Shown piece by piece: positions 1-11,157 of a stretch of 14,980 bases of DNA; position 1 is the stretch's first letter, and every line of letters begins with the position of its first letter. Below the pieces are notes generated by a model. It was not told the origin of the DNA. It saw only the letters and a program-made list of their open reading frames with translations, and searched no databases. The DNA is from Thoreauomyces humboldtii (lineage: Eukaryota; Chytridiomycota; Chytridiomycetes; Spizellomycetales; Powellomycetaceae). The position numbers were made by a program, and so were the translations under genes. The DNA is taken from assembly GCA_027596035.1 (NCBI GenBank), contig JADGJA010000563.1, forward strand, positions 1 to 14,980, read 5' to 3'.

Positions 1-57
1 TCTTTCCCCCCTTCCAGCCATGCACCAACCTCAACTTTTTTATGGTCTTCCCCACAG

Positions 58-428
58 ACTCTGCCCTGTTCTGCTCGTGGCTGATCTACCAGATCCACAT
101 CATCCGCGCCATCGTGCAGTACTCGCCCTCCCCGACGGGCCACGCCGACGTCTCGACGGGATCGACCGGGGCGAGGGGGGGCGACGGCTACATGATGAAG
201 TCATCGTCCAAGCAGCTTCGAGGTCTCTCGGCGGTCCAAGCCAGCAACCGGGCTCAGAGGAACCACCATCGAGAGATGTTGGGGTCCGGGTCTAGCAGTG
301 GGACGGATGGTGCTGGTGGGACGGGTGGGACGGGTGGTGTGAGTGCTGGGGCTGCTGGCGGGAGCGCGAGCGGTGGGAACTCTTATGGTCAATCGCTCGG
401 AGCACGTCGGATATCGGACATATTCTGA
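58..428 (+). CDS. C-terminal exon of an unidentified protein (partial)
   Basis: The window opens inside an intron. A pyrimidine-rich tract with a branch-like CTCAAC and an acceptor CAG at 55-57 precedes an open frame that runs to TGA at 426-428. The exon starts in phase 1, because the preceding exon must supply the first base of its first codon. It encodes about 123 residues. The first 20 or so are hydrophobic with a few polar residues (ALFCSWLIYQIHIIRAIVQY), possibly the end of a membrane segment. The rest is a low-complexity Gly/Ser/Thr/Ala-rich tail ending in RRISDIF. I do not recognise the family. A second acceptor-like CAG at 14-16 exists, but the stretch after it reads like an intron end. 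The gene is convergent with the V-ATPase gene to its right. Confidence 0.5.
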
Positions 429-636
429 TGGGTTATGACGTGCGACAGGGGGAGGTCTGCAATGTCTCGGCTCCTTCTCACATTTTTCGACCGTCTTCAA
501 TCACGCATTTCCATCAGTCTCACTTCGAGCCTCCGTGAACCGGTCATCCGATCCGTCATGCGCCAAATCAGCTCATAGATTGAGGGGAACCCTAAAACGG
601 TGTTATTATTAGATTGTCAAAGGGCAAGTGATATTT

Positions 637-683
637 CATCCTTTCTTTGTCCCGTTAGCACCCGAAAACCCATTCGGAAGCTA
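637..683. repeat. Direct repeat copy A, able to form a hairpin
   Basis: This 47-nt segment recurs at 822-867 with one base missing from an A run. Copy A contains perfect outer arms, CCCGTTAGC at 651-659 and GCTAACGGG at 680-688, and inner arms CCGAA at 662-666 and TTCGG at 673-677 around a six-base loop. This makes a 14-bp interrupted hairpin. It is flanked by near-identical direct repeats, GGGCAAGTGATA (622-633) and GGGCAAGTCATA (686-697). It could be a tiny non-autonomous element remnant or a local duplication. I cannot match it to a named repeat family. Confidence 0.75.
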
Positions 684-821
684 ACGGGCAAGTCATAAAA
701 TCCGTTCGACAGCGAGGTCTACCCTTTGGACAGCAGATTTGCGACTGCCCCGAGGTCATGCACGACGAGGAGATGGAACGTTCGGGTTAGGGTTTTGATG
801 TAAGTGGTACCGGTAAATTCA

Positions 822-867
822 CATCCTTTCTTTGTCCCGTTAGCACCCGAAACCCATTCGGAAGCTA
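822..867. repeat. Direct repeat copy B
   Basis: This is the second copy of the element at 637-683, 185 bp downstream in the same orientation and identical apart from a one-base deletion. It keeps the CCGAA/TTCGG inner stem. Its right outer arm is altered (GCTAGATGG instead of GCTAACGGG), so the long hairpin is lost, as expected if copy A is closer to the original form. Confidence 0.75.
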
Positions 868-1478
868 GATGGAGCAGAGCAATGCTGCGGGGGTTAACTG
901 TTTGGTTTCCTTGTTCTGCTTCATCCTTCTTCCTCATGATGTCGTCTTGTCGCCAGCCTGGTATCCATCAGTCAGTACCTCAGAGACCTGGAGGATCTGT
1001 CCAAAAACGCAGGAACACTGCAGCCTGGATCGATTCGAGTCTGGGACTTCCGGTTGGGTCCTCCGTCTCACGGTGGAACTCGAGGCGACAACTTGTCCTT
1101 TTGCTTGCGATCCAGGGTGATCGCTCAAAAGAGACCAGTCGATGGACAGAGAGAGAGAGAGGAGAATAAGTCCCTGTAGCTACCGGTCCCCAGCCGAGTC
1201 GAGTGCTTCTGGAAAGGCTGGAAAGGCGAGTGACGCGCAACTTCAATGAGGATGATTCAAGAGTACGTTTCAAAGCAACAAAGCACAAACAAGGAAATTG
1301 CTCTCATTCTCCGACATCTCTCGACTCGTTACAAAAGAGAATCAGGACGAGAGTTAGCGGGAAGGGAGATAGAAAGAAAGGAGAAGGTGGGGTGGAAAGC
1401 AGACAGGTAAAACGTGAAAACACGGGGGGTCCCAACGGTCGTAGAAGATCAGCAGGCCATCCTAGATTTCTCTGTCTC

Positions 1479-3944
<2,466 letters not shown>

Positions 3945-4610
3945 GGTTGGGACTGCGGTGGGTGGAGACCGGAAGGTTGTAAGGAATGAGGCCTTTTTTT
4001 CACAGGCACGGATGTTCCGATTGTGAGCGTTTCTTCGCTAGCTCCGATGAGTTGTCACGACGTTGCCCACTGTTTCGTGTTTCGAGGTTCCTCGTCACCG
4101 TAAGAAGCGTGGGAATGAGAGGATGCGAGATGGGCACCCGTCGACGGATGACGATGCGCCGCGAAAGAAACGTACGGAACCCATCAGGGCTAGGGCTTTC
4201 CACGCCCACGACAACTCGACGACCCCCGTAGGTACCATTACGACCGCTCGACAACGGCGGGATCTCCTTTGCAAGAGGTCACAAATGTGTCGCCAACATC
4301 ACCACCTTCTCTCGGGGGAACAGGTGCGACTAGATATGCCGTTCGCTTCACACGCTAGCCTTGTCTGCGGTCTCGTCTTTTGATTGCCTCGCCCTTTGTA
4401 TTCGATGCCGCGGTTTGTCTTGTCCTTCCCATTTGCGGAACCTCACGTTCGACCGACAAAACCCGTCCTTCGAATACCGACTGTCGTTGCTGTTGCAACC
4501 TTCTTCCCTTTTTGTCCTGGACGGGGGAGAGAGCCAAAGCCTATGGCGCTAACCCCGAATCAGGCATTGTCTTGCTTTGGCTCGGATGGGGAGGAGAAGC
4601 AAATCAACCG

Positions 4611-4627
4611 CTCTCTCTCTCTCTCTC
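4611..4627. repeat. (CT)8 microsatellite
   Basis: Perfect CT dinucleotide run of 17 bases in the shared promoter region. CT/GA tracts are common in fungal promoters, but nothing here shows a specific role. Confidence 0.9.
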
Positions 4628-4663
4628 ACGAACGGCTTGACCAGAGACGTCAAGCTCCAGACG

Positions 4664-4683
4664 GGGAATTCCTGGGAATTCCT
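4664..4683. repeat. Tandem 10-bp repeat (two units)
   Basis: GGGAATTCCT occurs twice back to back. Each unit is nearly palindromic around GAATTC, so it could be a paired binding site for a dimeric regulator. It lies about 475 bp upstream of the esterase start. Two units could also be chance. Confidence 0.6.
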
Positions 4684-5088
4684 GCTTTTCTTTTTACATT
4701 GCGTTACCTTGCCAAACGGCGTGGTCCTTAGGCTTCCTCTCTTCTGGAAGACGACGGCACACCCGAACTCCGTCTGTCGAGTAATAATGTCGAGTACAGC
4801 CTGGAGTACAGCGCGACGAAATGGCCGAGTCCAGTGCTCATCATGATTCATGGGAGGTTCAATGCGCAGTCGAGAATAAAGAACAACGACTCCCTCCGCG
4901 GTGCAGCAGCTTGTGCGAGTCTGGGACGGGCCTTCCGGACTTCCGAAGGTGCCCTTGTTCGAATTCTCGTGGCTGAGTTCCAACAGAACATTTTGGGGGA
5001 TTCCTTCGTTCCAATGCATGCGTCATTTCCCACTTGGGCGTCATGATCCATCCCCGCGCAGCGCTGTACATGTGTAGGTACCGTACTG

Positions 5089-5095
5089 TATAAAA
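5089..5095 (+). promoter_or_regulatory. TATA box of the carboxylesterase gene
   Basis: TATAAAA lies 69 bp upstream of the chosen ATG at 5158 and 42 bp upstream of another in-frame ATG at 5131. Transcription starting about 30 bp downstream (near 5120) would give a short leader. This favours 5158, which has A at -3, over 5131, which has T at -3 and would sit almost at the cap. Confidence 0.7.
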
Positions 5096-5157
5096 CTGCA
5101 GGGCTCTGTTTTCGGTCTTCGCGCTTTTCCATGCGTTTCCGTCGACAGTCATCAAGC

Positions 5158-7163
5158 ATGCATCTGATACTAGCTACACTCGTGTTGTCATCCACCCTCC
5201 TCGCGGCCTCCGCCGCCGTAACCACGAAAGCCCTCGGCCCCGTGTCAGGCATCGCTTGCAATGCCACAGGTTCAACCTACAAGCAGTATTTAGGCATCCC
5301 TTTCGCAGCACCGCCTGTCGGGGTTCTTCGTTGGGCACCGCCACAAGCCTACGTGCCCACGACGAACGGGACTGGATTCAACGCCACAAAGAACGGTCAC
5401 GCTTGCATCCAAGGTCCATTCCTGGGGGCGCCTCCTCCAGCCGACACGTCTGAGGATTGTCTCTTCCTGGACATCTATGCGCCCGCTACCACTCCGAACG
5501 CTCCCTTGCCGGTCCGCGTCTTCATTCACGGCGGCGGCCAGACGAGCGGTGGAGCAAATTTCCCGGCGTACTACGCTTGCCCTACTGCCGAGCAGACGAC
5601 CTCGATCGTGGTTGTGATCCAGTATCGTCTCGATGTGTTCGGTGAGTCTGTCAGGCTCTTTCGCGTCGGACCGTATTCGCCAGCTTACCTCTCCCTCGAC
5701 CTCCCCAGGATTCCTCACACACCCATCCTTGAAAACTGCATCTGGCATCCAAGCCAACTGGGCTCTACAGGATCAGCAGTTTGCGCTCAAATGGGTTCAA
5801 GACAACATTGCATCCTGGGGTGGAGATCCCGCGCGAGTGGGCATCTTTGGCGAGAGTAGTGGAGGCGATGCCATGTTCGTTCATCTGGTCGCACCGGGGA
5901 GCAACGGCACCTTCAGCTCGGTTGTGGTCGAGAGTGGAGCTGCTTTGGACCTCGCTCCTCTGGACTTTGACCAACAAACTGGAGCAACGTTTGCACAGAA
6001 CGTGAACTGCACTCAAGGCGATATTGCGTCGTGCCTGAGGTATGACAGGGGGTTTCATTCAGTCTGCCGCTCGTAACTCGCGTCCTCAATGTCTTCCACA
6101 CTTCCAGGAACGTGTCGGCGATCGACATCCTAGCCGCGTCTCCGGAATCTCAAAGCTCAGCATACAGCCTGACGACTGCTGTCAAGAGCTACGGCTCCGG
6201 CATGCACTTCACATACGACAAACTTCTCATACCTCAACAGGTCCAGGACGCCATGGCCGCAGGCGCCATCAACCGCTCTCCCAGTGGCGCCACCATCCCT
6301 GTCCTCGCTGGCACGAACGCGGACGAAGCTCGCCTCTTCTCTCCTCAAACCCCTCTCACCACCGCAAACTACACGACCTTCCTCTCCGAGTACGACATCC
6401 CGGCAGACCAGATCGCCAACGTGTCCGCCCTGTACCCGATCTCTGCATACCCAGCGAGCTACGCTGCCCTCCTCGCTATCGCAGACATCCAGACCGACCG
6501 GTTCTTCGCATGTCCCACACGAAGAGCGTTGAAGCTCCTGCAAACGAACGGCAATCCCGCATACGAGTACCTCTTCTCGCAGACGGTATCATGCGACTTC
6601 ATCCAAGGCGTCAGCTCGCTGATCCTTGGATCGAGTCACTACTCGGAGATCCCCTTCGTGTTCGGAAACTCGGCGAACCTGACCGTCGGCAGCAACTGCA
6701 CGCTGTCGAGCGCGGAGACGACGCTTTCTCGTACCATCGGGAACGCGTGGACTTCGATGGTGACGGAAGGACATCCCGCGGCTGGATGGCCCGCGTTTCC
6801 GGCGTACGGGGAGTTTAACACGAACACTACCAACGCTGGTGGTCTTACGGTCGTTCAGAGCGGCGGGAAGGATGATTGGTGGAACCTTCGGTATGTCTTC
6901 TCTCTCTCTTTTTCTCCCATCCCACGCTGAAGCTTACTGAACTGTGCTTTTCCAGATGCCCGATCTGGGACGCCATCAACGACAACGCGACGTATCACTC
7001 TTCCTATGCGGTGTTCAGCACGACGTCCAACAGCTCTTCGAACGGAACGGCGTCTTCGACAGGTGCCTCGGCAAAGAGTGGAGCCATGGCGTCTATGGCG
7101 GGAGCGAAGGTCGCGGCCGTTGGGGCAGCAAGCGTGGCGGTGGCTTTTGCTTTATGGATGTAG
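5158..7163 (+). CDS. Secreted, probably GPI-anchored type-B carboxylesterase/lipase
   Basis: An alpha/beta-hydrolase that hydrolyses carboxylic esters, probably outside the cell. Four exons, 5158-5641, 5709-6039, 6108-6890 and 6956-7163, total 1806 nt, or 601 aa. Introns are 65-68 nt with GTGAGT or GTATG donors and CCAG-type acceptors. Residues 1-20 or so form a signal peptide (MHLILATLVLSSTLLAASAA). The family motif EDCLFLDIYAP and oxyanion-hole HGGG (124-127) are present. The catalytic triad reads Ser211 in GESSGG, Glu345 in GTNADEARLF and His449 in SHYSEIPFVFG, a spacing close to that of Candida rugosa-type lipases. A Ser/Thr/Asn-rich stalk precedes the C-terminus, which fits a GPI signal: small residues near Ser574/Gly575, then a hydrophobic tail (AAVGAASVAVAFALWM). 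Several N-glycosylation sequons are present. ATG 5158 is preferred, but 5131 would add nine residues. Substrate cannot be read from sequence. Confidence 0.92.
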
Positions 7164-7525
7164 ATATTGAACCACATTATAGCATGGACCTTTCAGATTT
7201 GTTTTTGACGGCCTCTCGTTTATGATTATGAAAAGTTATAAACAGGGTACGTGGCCTACGGGGAAACGGCTATGTGCGGAACACAGGAATGAAGTGGAGG
7301 TACAAATGGTGGCAGAGACCGTTTCCGTGGTCGAAAAACGTTCGATATCCGAAGTTGACGTGGGCCTTGCAGAAACGAGCAGGACAAGGAAGGAAGTGGT
7401 CGTCCTTTGGACACTCTTTGTCTGAGTCCTGGTTGTCTCAAGAACGCTTGGGCAGACAGGGGTGAGTCTTCCGCCGCTGAACTCCCAAGTACCGCAGCTC
7501 ATCAGCGTTCAAAACGAAAAGCAAT
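7164..7525. other. Intergenic region, esterase 3' side
   Basis: This 362-bp gap lies between the esterase stop and the first BTB-like gene and should hold the esterase 3' untranslated region and the promoter of the next gene. A TATAAAC at 7238-7244 is 280 bp from the next ATG, too far to assign with confidence. No other feature is seen. Confidence 0.5.
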
Positions 7526-8353
7526 ATGGCGGCCACCGATCAAGCCGCTGTAGATGGCACGTTTCTTAAAGTTGCTCTCTCCCAGCCGTTCGAAGCCGCC
7601 CCCGCCCGGATCGCCGACAAAGGAGATACGGACATAATCTTCAACGATGGAAGAGTGGTCACGTCCAGCATGAGCTTTTTGCAAGCATCTTCGGGATACT
7701 TCGGAAGCACTTATCACTTTGAACGGAACAAAGATAACGGGGCAAACCAGCGCTTCCAAGTGCATGTCAGCTACATCACTCCACGCGACGACGTCTTTGC
7801 CAAACTTCTGCTCTTCATGCGTACCAGGCGTCAGCAAGACCTCGCAATCGATGATACAAACATCATACACTATATCACCGCGGCGTTCTTCCTCGAGATG
7901 CCGCAGGAACTACGCTGCATTCTGCATGCTGTAGCACAGATACTTCAGCGGTCAGCCGGCGGCCACGTCCCCCTTCTGTTCGCCGGCATGCGCGAATGTC
8001 CTCTGTCCGAAGAACAAATGGTTAGCGTCTTCGAGATCCTTGTCACCTCGATCACACGGGCACCTCGATGGGTCGATTCCATCACTCCGATCCTGACCTT
8101 CCCAACGGTCTGGCTACTCGTAGCGCGTTACCACAATCTGATCTTCGACTTCGCCAAGCTACGAGCACGACTGCAGGAGATGCTCCGAGCTCGCTTTGTG
8201 GATGTGGAAAGCTTCGAATCAGCGTTGAGGCAGCGTGTCCAGATCCCGTTCTCGAATTACTGTCTGTTTCCAGAGAGAAAGAGCGGTCAGCTTTGGAGGG
8301 AATTTCGAGCCGCTCGACAAGCTCTATTCATGCCTTCCCGCGGTAGGATCTGA
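7526..8353 (+). CDS. BTB/POZ-like domain protein, paralogue 1 (intact)
   Basis: Single-exon gene of 275 aa. The ATG has A at -3 and G at +4. The N-terminal half resembles the BTB/POZ fold as it appears in divergent fungal families: DTDIIFNDG (residues 34-42), then a hydrophobic/small segment SFLQASSGYF (50-59), then DDVFAKLLLFMRTRRQQDL (88-106), matching the usual core in which a strand pair is followed by S-x-YF and a later LL-x-F-x-Y/R-T-x-R. The classic VH of canonical BTB domains is absent. The C-terminal half carries LTFPTVWLL (190-198), shared with paralogue 3, and is helical in appearance. BTB domains mediate dimerisation and often bind Cullin-3, but a ligase role is inference only. 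Two more copies follow in tandem. The BTB label comes from pattern, not a profile search. Confidence 0.75.
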   Translation: MAATDQAAVDGTFLKVALSQPFEAAPARIADKGDTDIIFNDGRVVTSSMSFLQASSGYFGSTYHFERNKDNGANQRFQVHVSYITPRDDVFAKLLLFMRTRRQQDLAIDDTNIIHYITAAFFLEMPQELRCILHAVAQILQRSAGGHVPLLFAGMRECPLSEEQMVSVFEILVTSITRAPRWVDSITPILTFPTVWLLVARYHNLIFDFAKLRARLQEMLRARFVDVESFESALRQRVQIPFSNYCLFPERKSGQLWREFRAARQALFMPSRGRI

Positions 8354-9072
8354 TGTATACCTGCTCTGCTTGGTCGTTTCCTTGTTCCGTCCAGATGCTG
8401 GCTCTCTTTTCCACGTTGCCCACATGTCCGAGGAGCTGTCTGAAAGCACCGTTGAAAGTCGCTCCCAATACATATCTGCCAGTGAAGCAGAAAACATTGA
8501 GCCGTTTGCTTTGACCCTGGCGGATCCGGTTGCTTCTATCACTGGAAACTCGACTCTTGTTCTTCCAGTCTCGTGTGCTGATCGATTGTCGCTTTCAGAC
8601 GGCTCTTCTGGGCCTTATGGGACGCACCACTCGACAGCGGTCGAAAACACCAACAGGGTGGTTCTTCGCCAAGCAAGCAGGCGACAATCAGGTTAGACCT
8701 GCTAACACGCAAAGTGTATTTTTGACGGAGAGCAATCTTTGCTGCGCTAGGCACTCTGCTTTTGAGCTGGGCGACAGTCGACGACGACGAGGACCGGGAT
8801 GGTCATTCGATAGCGGCGAAAAGGTGCCTCAGCAAGCAAGGTGAGACATTGTATTGAAGAGCTTCATCAAAATTGCAGGGCCGACGGCGTTAATGAATCA
8901 GGCTAAAGCAATCCGTTGAAAAGGATGCAGTGCTTGAGCAACCAGCCTTATTGAGACAGAGGCGGCGTTCCTGGTCGCCGACTCTTTTCTTTTTGAGACG
9001 AACGGCTACCTACGAATCGACTGATGAAAGACTCGCTTTATGGACGACTGTACTCAAATTCTCTTCTGTCAG
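8354..9072. other. Region between paralogues 1 and 2, possible upstream exon(s) of copy 2
   Basis: Open frames here include one from ATG 8424 (MSEELSESTVESRSQYIS...) to 8696 and one from ATG 8530 that reaches a good donor GTGAGA at 8841. Joining 8530-8840 to the acceptor CAG at 9070-9072 would keep phase with copy 2 through a 232-nt intron. The peptide produced has no match in the other paralogues, so this join is speculative. Otherwise I see no clear gene. Confidence 0.3.
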
Positions 9073-9616
9073 GACCAAGCGGCCCTTCGATTTAGCATGG
9101 CTCGCCGATGCCGACGATACGGACGTCGTCTTCAACAACGGCAAAGTCGTGCCCGCTAAGATGAGCGTTCTCAGAGCCGCGTCGGGGTACCTCAGAGGCA
9201 ACCACTCCTTCCATCGCGCAAGTCAATCCCGCCCTCCCGATCAACGATTCAAGGTAGCCGTCAGCAACATCACCACCCACGACGATATCTTCGCAAAGAT
9301 CCTGCTCTTCATGTACACCAAGCGGAGCGAGGATCTGGCCATCGATATCAGCACCGTGGTCTACTACATAGCTGCCAGCTTCTTTCTTGACATGCAGGAG
9401 GAGCCTTGCAGTCTTCTTGATGCCGCTATGGACACGTTCCAGCATACTACCGGGGACGACGCTGAAATCATCCTCAACAGCGGCAAAGACTGTGTTCACC
9501 AAGATGAGCGGCCCTTTCTGCACATACGAATTGAGCGAACTCAGGATGAAGATCAAATTTCCGTCCCTCAATCACCGTTCTCAACGATCCATGAAAGGTT
9601 TGCAAACGGATCTTGA
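9073..9616 (+). pseudogene. BTB/POZ-like domain protein, paralogue 2 (start unresolved, C-terminus truncated)
   Basis: Clearly homologous to its neighbours: FDLAWLADADDTDVVFNNGK, SVLRAASGYLRGN, DQRFKVAVSNITTHDDIFAK, ILLFMYTKRSEDLAID and YYIAASFFLDM align colinearly with copies 1 and 3. The frame is open upstream to about 8930 but holds no ATG before the conserved block. A strong acceptor (TTCTCTTCTGTCAG, ending 9072) implies an upstream exon that I cannot fix. After FFLDM the similarity fades within about 50 residues. The frame ends at TGA 9614-9616 without the LTFP-x-VWLL segment and C-terminal half found in copies 1 and 3. It may be a decaying copy, or a functional BTB-only protein with a divergent 5' exon. 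The call as a pseudogene is tentative. Confidence 0.55.
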
Positions 9617-10541
9617 AGCCGCCCTCATGAGAACCCAAGTCGGCACCACCCGAATTCTTACCGATCTTCTCGTTTTGATACCAATGGCCCCGTCCCTTTG
9701 CTTATACCCAGTTCTCTTGCATGTTGCCCGAATATGGACATCGTTATGCTTCTGGTCGGCAAAAGTCTGTCGAATTCGACTGAGACGAGTCGCCGTTCCC
9801 GTGCGTGTAACTTGAGACCCGTCTACGCAACTGTCCAGCCGATGGCAAAGTCCTGAGCTCTGTTGACTTCCCTCCCTCAGCTCCCTGTCTCCCTGAGCAT
9901 CTTTCACCGCCCGATCGGTCGCCAACATGTTAACCTCCAACGAAAATCGCGAAGCCCACCGACCTCTGGAACGCGATGAGTCTGCTCACACCCTTCTCTC
10001 AACCCAGTCGTTCCGAGCCAACCAAGGGGCCACACACACTACCCTCAACACGCAAGCAACCTGATCCATACAGCCACCCGCTGCTCCCACCTTTTTTTCC
10101 CGTCCGACTGCTGAACCACTTGCAGCCTTCCCGTTCCCTGGCTTTAAACAGGACAGAAAGAGGGAGTCGGAGACGGCTAGCGCGGGCAGAAGCATGACGC
10201 AGCATGGGGAAAGACCTTCGAAGCTGCGACAAGACGTTGCAACATAGGCGATGCTTGACCACGGTGTAGAGACGGAAACAAGGAAACACCCCCAACAACA
10301 CCGAGAAGCCGCGAGCCTGGATACAAGACAGCGGATCTACAGTATCTGCAAGATCCTGAACCGTCGTCCCGCTTCTACATGAGATGCTGACCGCACATTG
10401 GGTTCGCTACTTTGCGCCGCAGACTGGTACAGCGCTGCCGTCCAACAAAAGGTTTCGATAGCGAAATTCTTTCACCTAAAAAGTCCAACCTCGGGTAAAA
10501 AGAGCACCTCGCATAGACAGATGCGCTTTCACCGAGCGTTG
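9617..10541. other. Intergenic region between paralogue 2 and the tRNA gene
   Basis: Nearly 1 kb without a gene I can support. A 45-codon frame from ATG 9927 to TGA 10064 has a fair start context (A at -3) but no family match. A frame over 9690-9812 shows at most a very faint resemblance to the lost C-terminal half of copy 2. Two T runs on the minus strand near the tRNA are treated with that gene. Confidence 0.5.
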
Positions 10542-10545
10542 AAAA
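10542..10545 (-). terminator. RNA polymerase III terminator of the tRNA gene
   Basis: Four T residues on the minus strand, 15 nt past the discriminator base, fit a minimal Pol III stop. A five-T run at 10497-10501 is a possible backup. Confidence 0.55.
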
Positions 10546-10559
10546 GATGATGTTGATCG

Positions 10560-10640
10560 TCAGACAGCCGGGAATTGAACCCGGGGCTACCCCAAGTTGA
10601 AAAATGGCAAGGGGTAATTTTACCACTAAACCACTGTCTG
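10560..10640 (-). tRNA. tRNA-Gly (anticodon GCC) with a 10-nt intron
   Basis: All four arms fold. The acceptor CAGACAG pairs fully with CTGTCTG. The D arm is GTTT-AGTGGTA-AAAT. The anticodon stem ACCCC/GGGGT frames loop TTGCCA plus T. The T arm is CCGGG-TTCAATT-CCCGG, with a four-base variable loop and discriminator A at 10560. The anticodon GCC lies at 10606-10608. Seventeen bases separate the anticodon-stem halves, leaving a 10-nt intron (TTTTTCAACT, 10595-10604) in the canonical place one base after the anticodon. The mature length is 71 nt, normal for tRNA-Gly. Internal A and B boxes are recognisable (B box GGTTCAATTCC). The first pair is C1:G72 rather than the usual G1:C72. Confidence 0.95.
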
Positions 10641-10677
10641 GAAGCGGAAACGCTTGCAGGAATCCCGGACGCGGCCG

Positions 10678-10685
10678 TATATATA
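10678..10685 (-). promoter_or_regulatory. TATA-like element upstream of tRNA-Gly
   Basis: TATATATA begins 38 bp upstream of the tRNA 5' end. Upstream TATA elements support Pol III transcription of tRNA genes in some fungi, notably fission yeast. Here the role is inferred from position only. Confidence 0.4.
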
Positions 10686-11157
10686 GTAAGCATCAAAATT
10701 GTGGACAGAAAGAACAGGGCGTCAGGAATTACCCCGCAAGGTCTACCTTTACCGCAGGAAGTGCATGGGGGAGGCCAAATTCCTGACCGATAAACTCCAA
10801 GACGAAGCACGGAGCAGGATGAGGACGAAGACAGAGAAGGAATGGAAGTGGATTCAATAAGCCTTCATAGCTAGCGAGCGTCTTGTCTGGCGGCACAATC
10901 CCTCGTCGTCAAGCGCAGGTCTTGGCATGCCGCTCCATCATCGTGGTTGTAAATAGATTGATGGTTCGAACCTTGGGTGCAAGATGGATCGTCGACGGTT
11001 CTGTTTCTAGGCTTGATCCTCATGCACCGCGTCTGTCGGAGTCTCAGAGACACTCCGACGACCTCACCAGGACAACCTGTCAAAGTCAAACACCTCGTCG
11101 CTTTCGTCGTCCTCGCACTTGCACAGCACTACGCAAACCCCTCGAGAATCCTCCACC
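10686..11157. other. Intergenic region upstream of paralogue 3
   Basis: About 470 bp containing the presumed promoter and leader of the third BTB-like copy. No TATA box in plus orientation is evident close to its ATG. Overlapping frames on both strands have no support as genes. Confidence 0.5.

Larger units (their letters stand above)
429..1478. other. Convergent intergenic region
   Basis: About 1 kb separates the stop of the plus-strand partial gene from the stop of the minus-strand V-ATPase B gene, so it should hold both 3' untranslated regions. Short open frames on both strands lack splice signals, family motifs or good start contexts, and I do not call them genes. The notable content is a duplicated element with hairpin potential at 637-867, listed separately, and a short GA-rich tract near 1147-1165. 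Confidence 0.6.
3945..5157. other. Divergent intergenic / promoter region
   Basis: About 1.2 kb lies between the divergent starts of the V-ATPase B gene (minus) and the carboxylesterase (plus), so it should hold both promoters. It contains a CT microsatellite at 4611-4627, two tandem GGGAATTCCT units at 4664-4683, and a TATA box at 5089-5095. Several long open frames on both strands cross it (for example 4549-5019, minus). None shows family motifs or consistent splice structure, so I do not call a gene here. Confidence 0.5.

Noticed and set aside
784..795. Telomere-like GGTTAGGGTT, also near 14736-14746
   Set aside because: Only single units are present, with no tandem array, so chance matches are more likely than an interstitial telomere or subtelomere boundary.
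4549..5267. Overlapping minus-strand frames upstream of and into the esterase gene
   Set aside because: No conserved motifs, no splice signals that make a sensible model, and one of them overlaps the TATA box and first exon of a well-supported gene in antisense.
9927..10064. 45-residue frame MLTSNENREAHRPLERDESA...
   Set aside because: Start context is fair, but the frame is short, has no paralogue or family similarity and no convincing donor to extend it.
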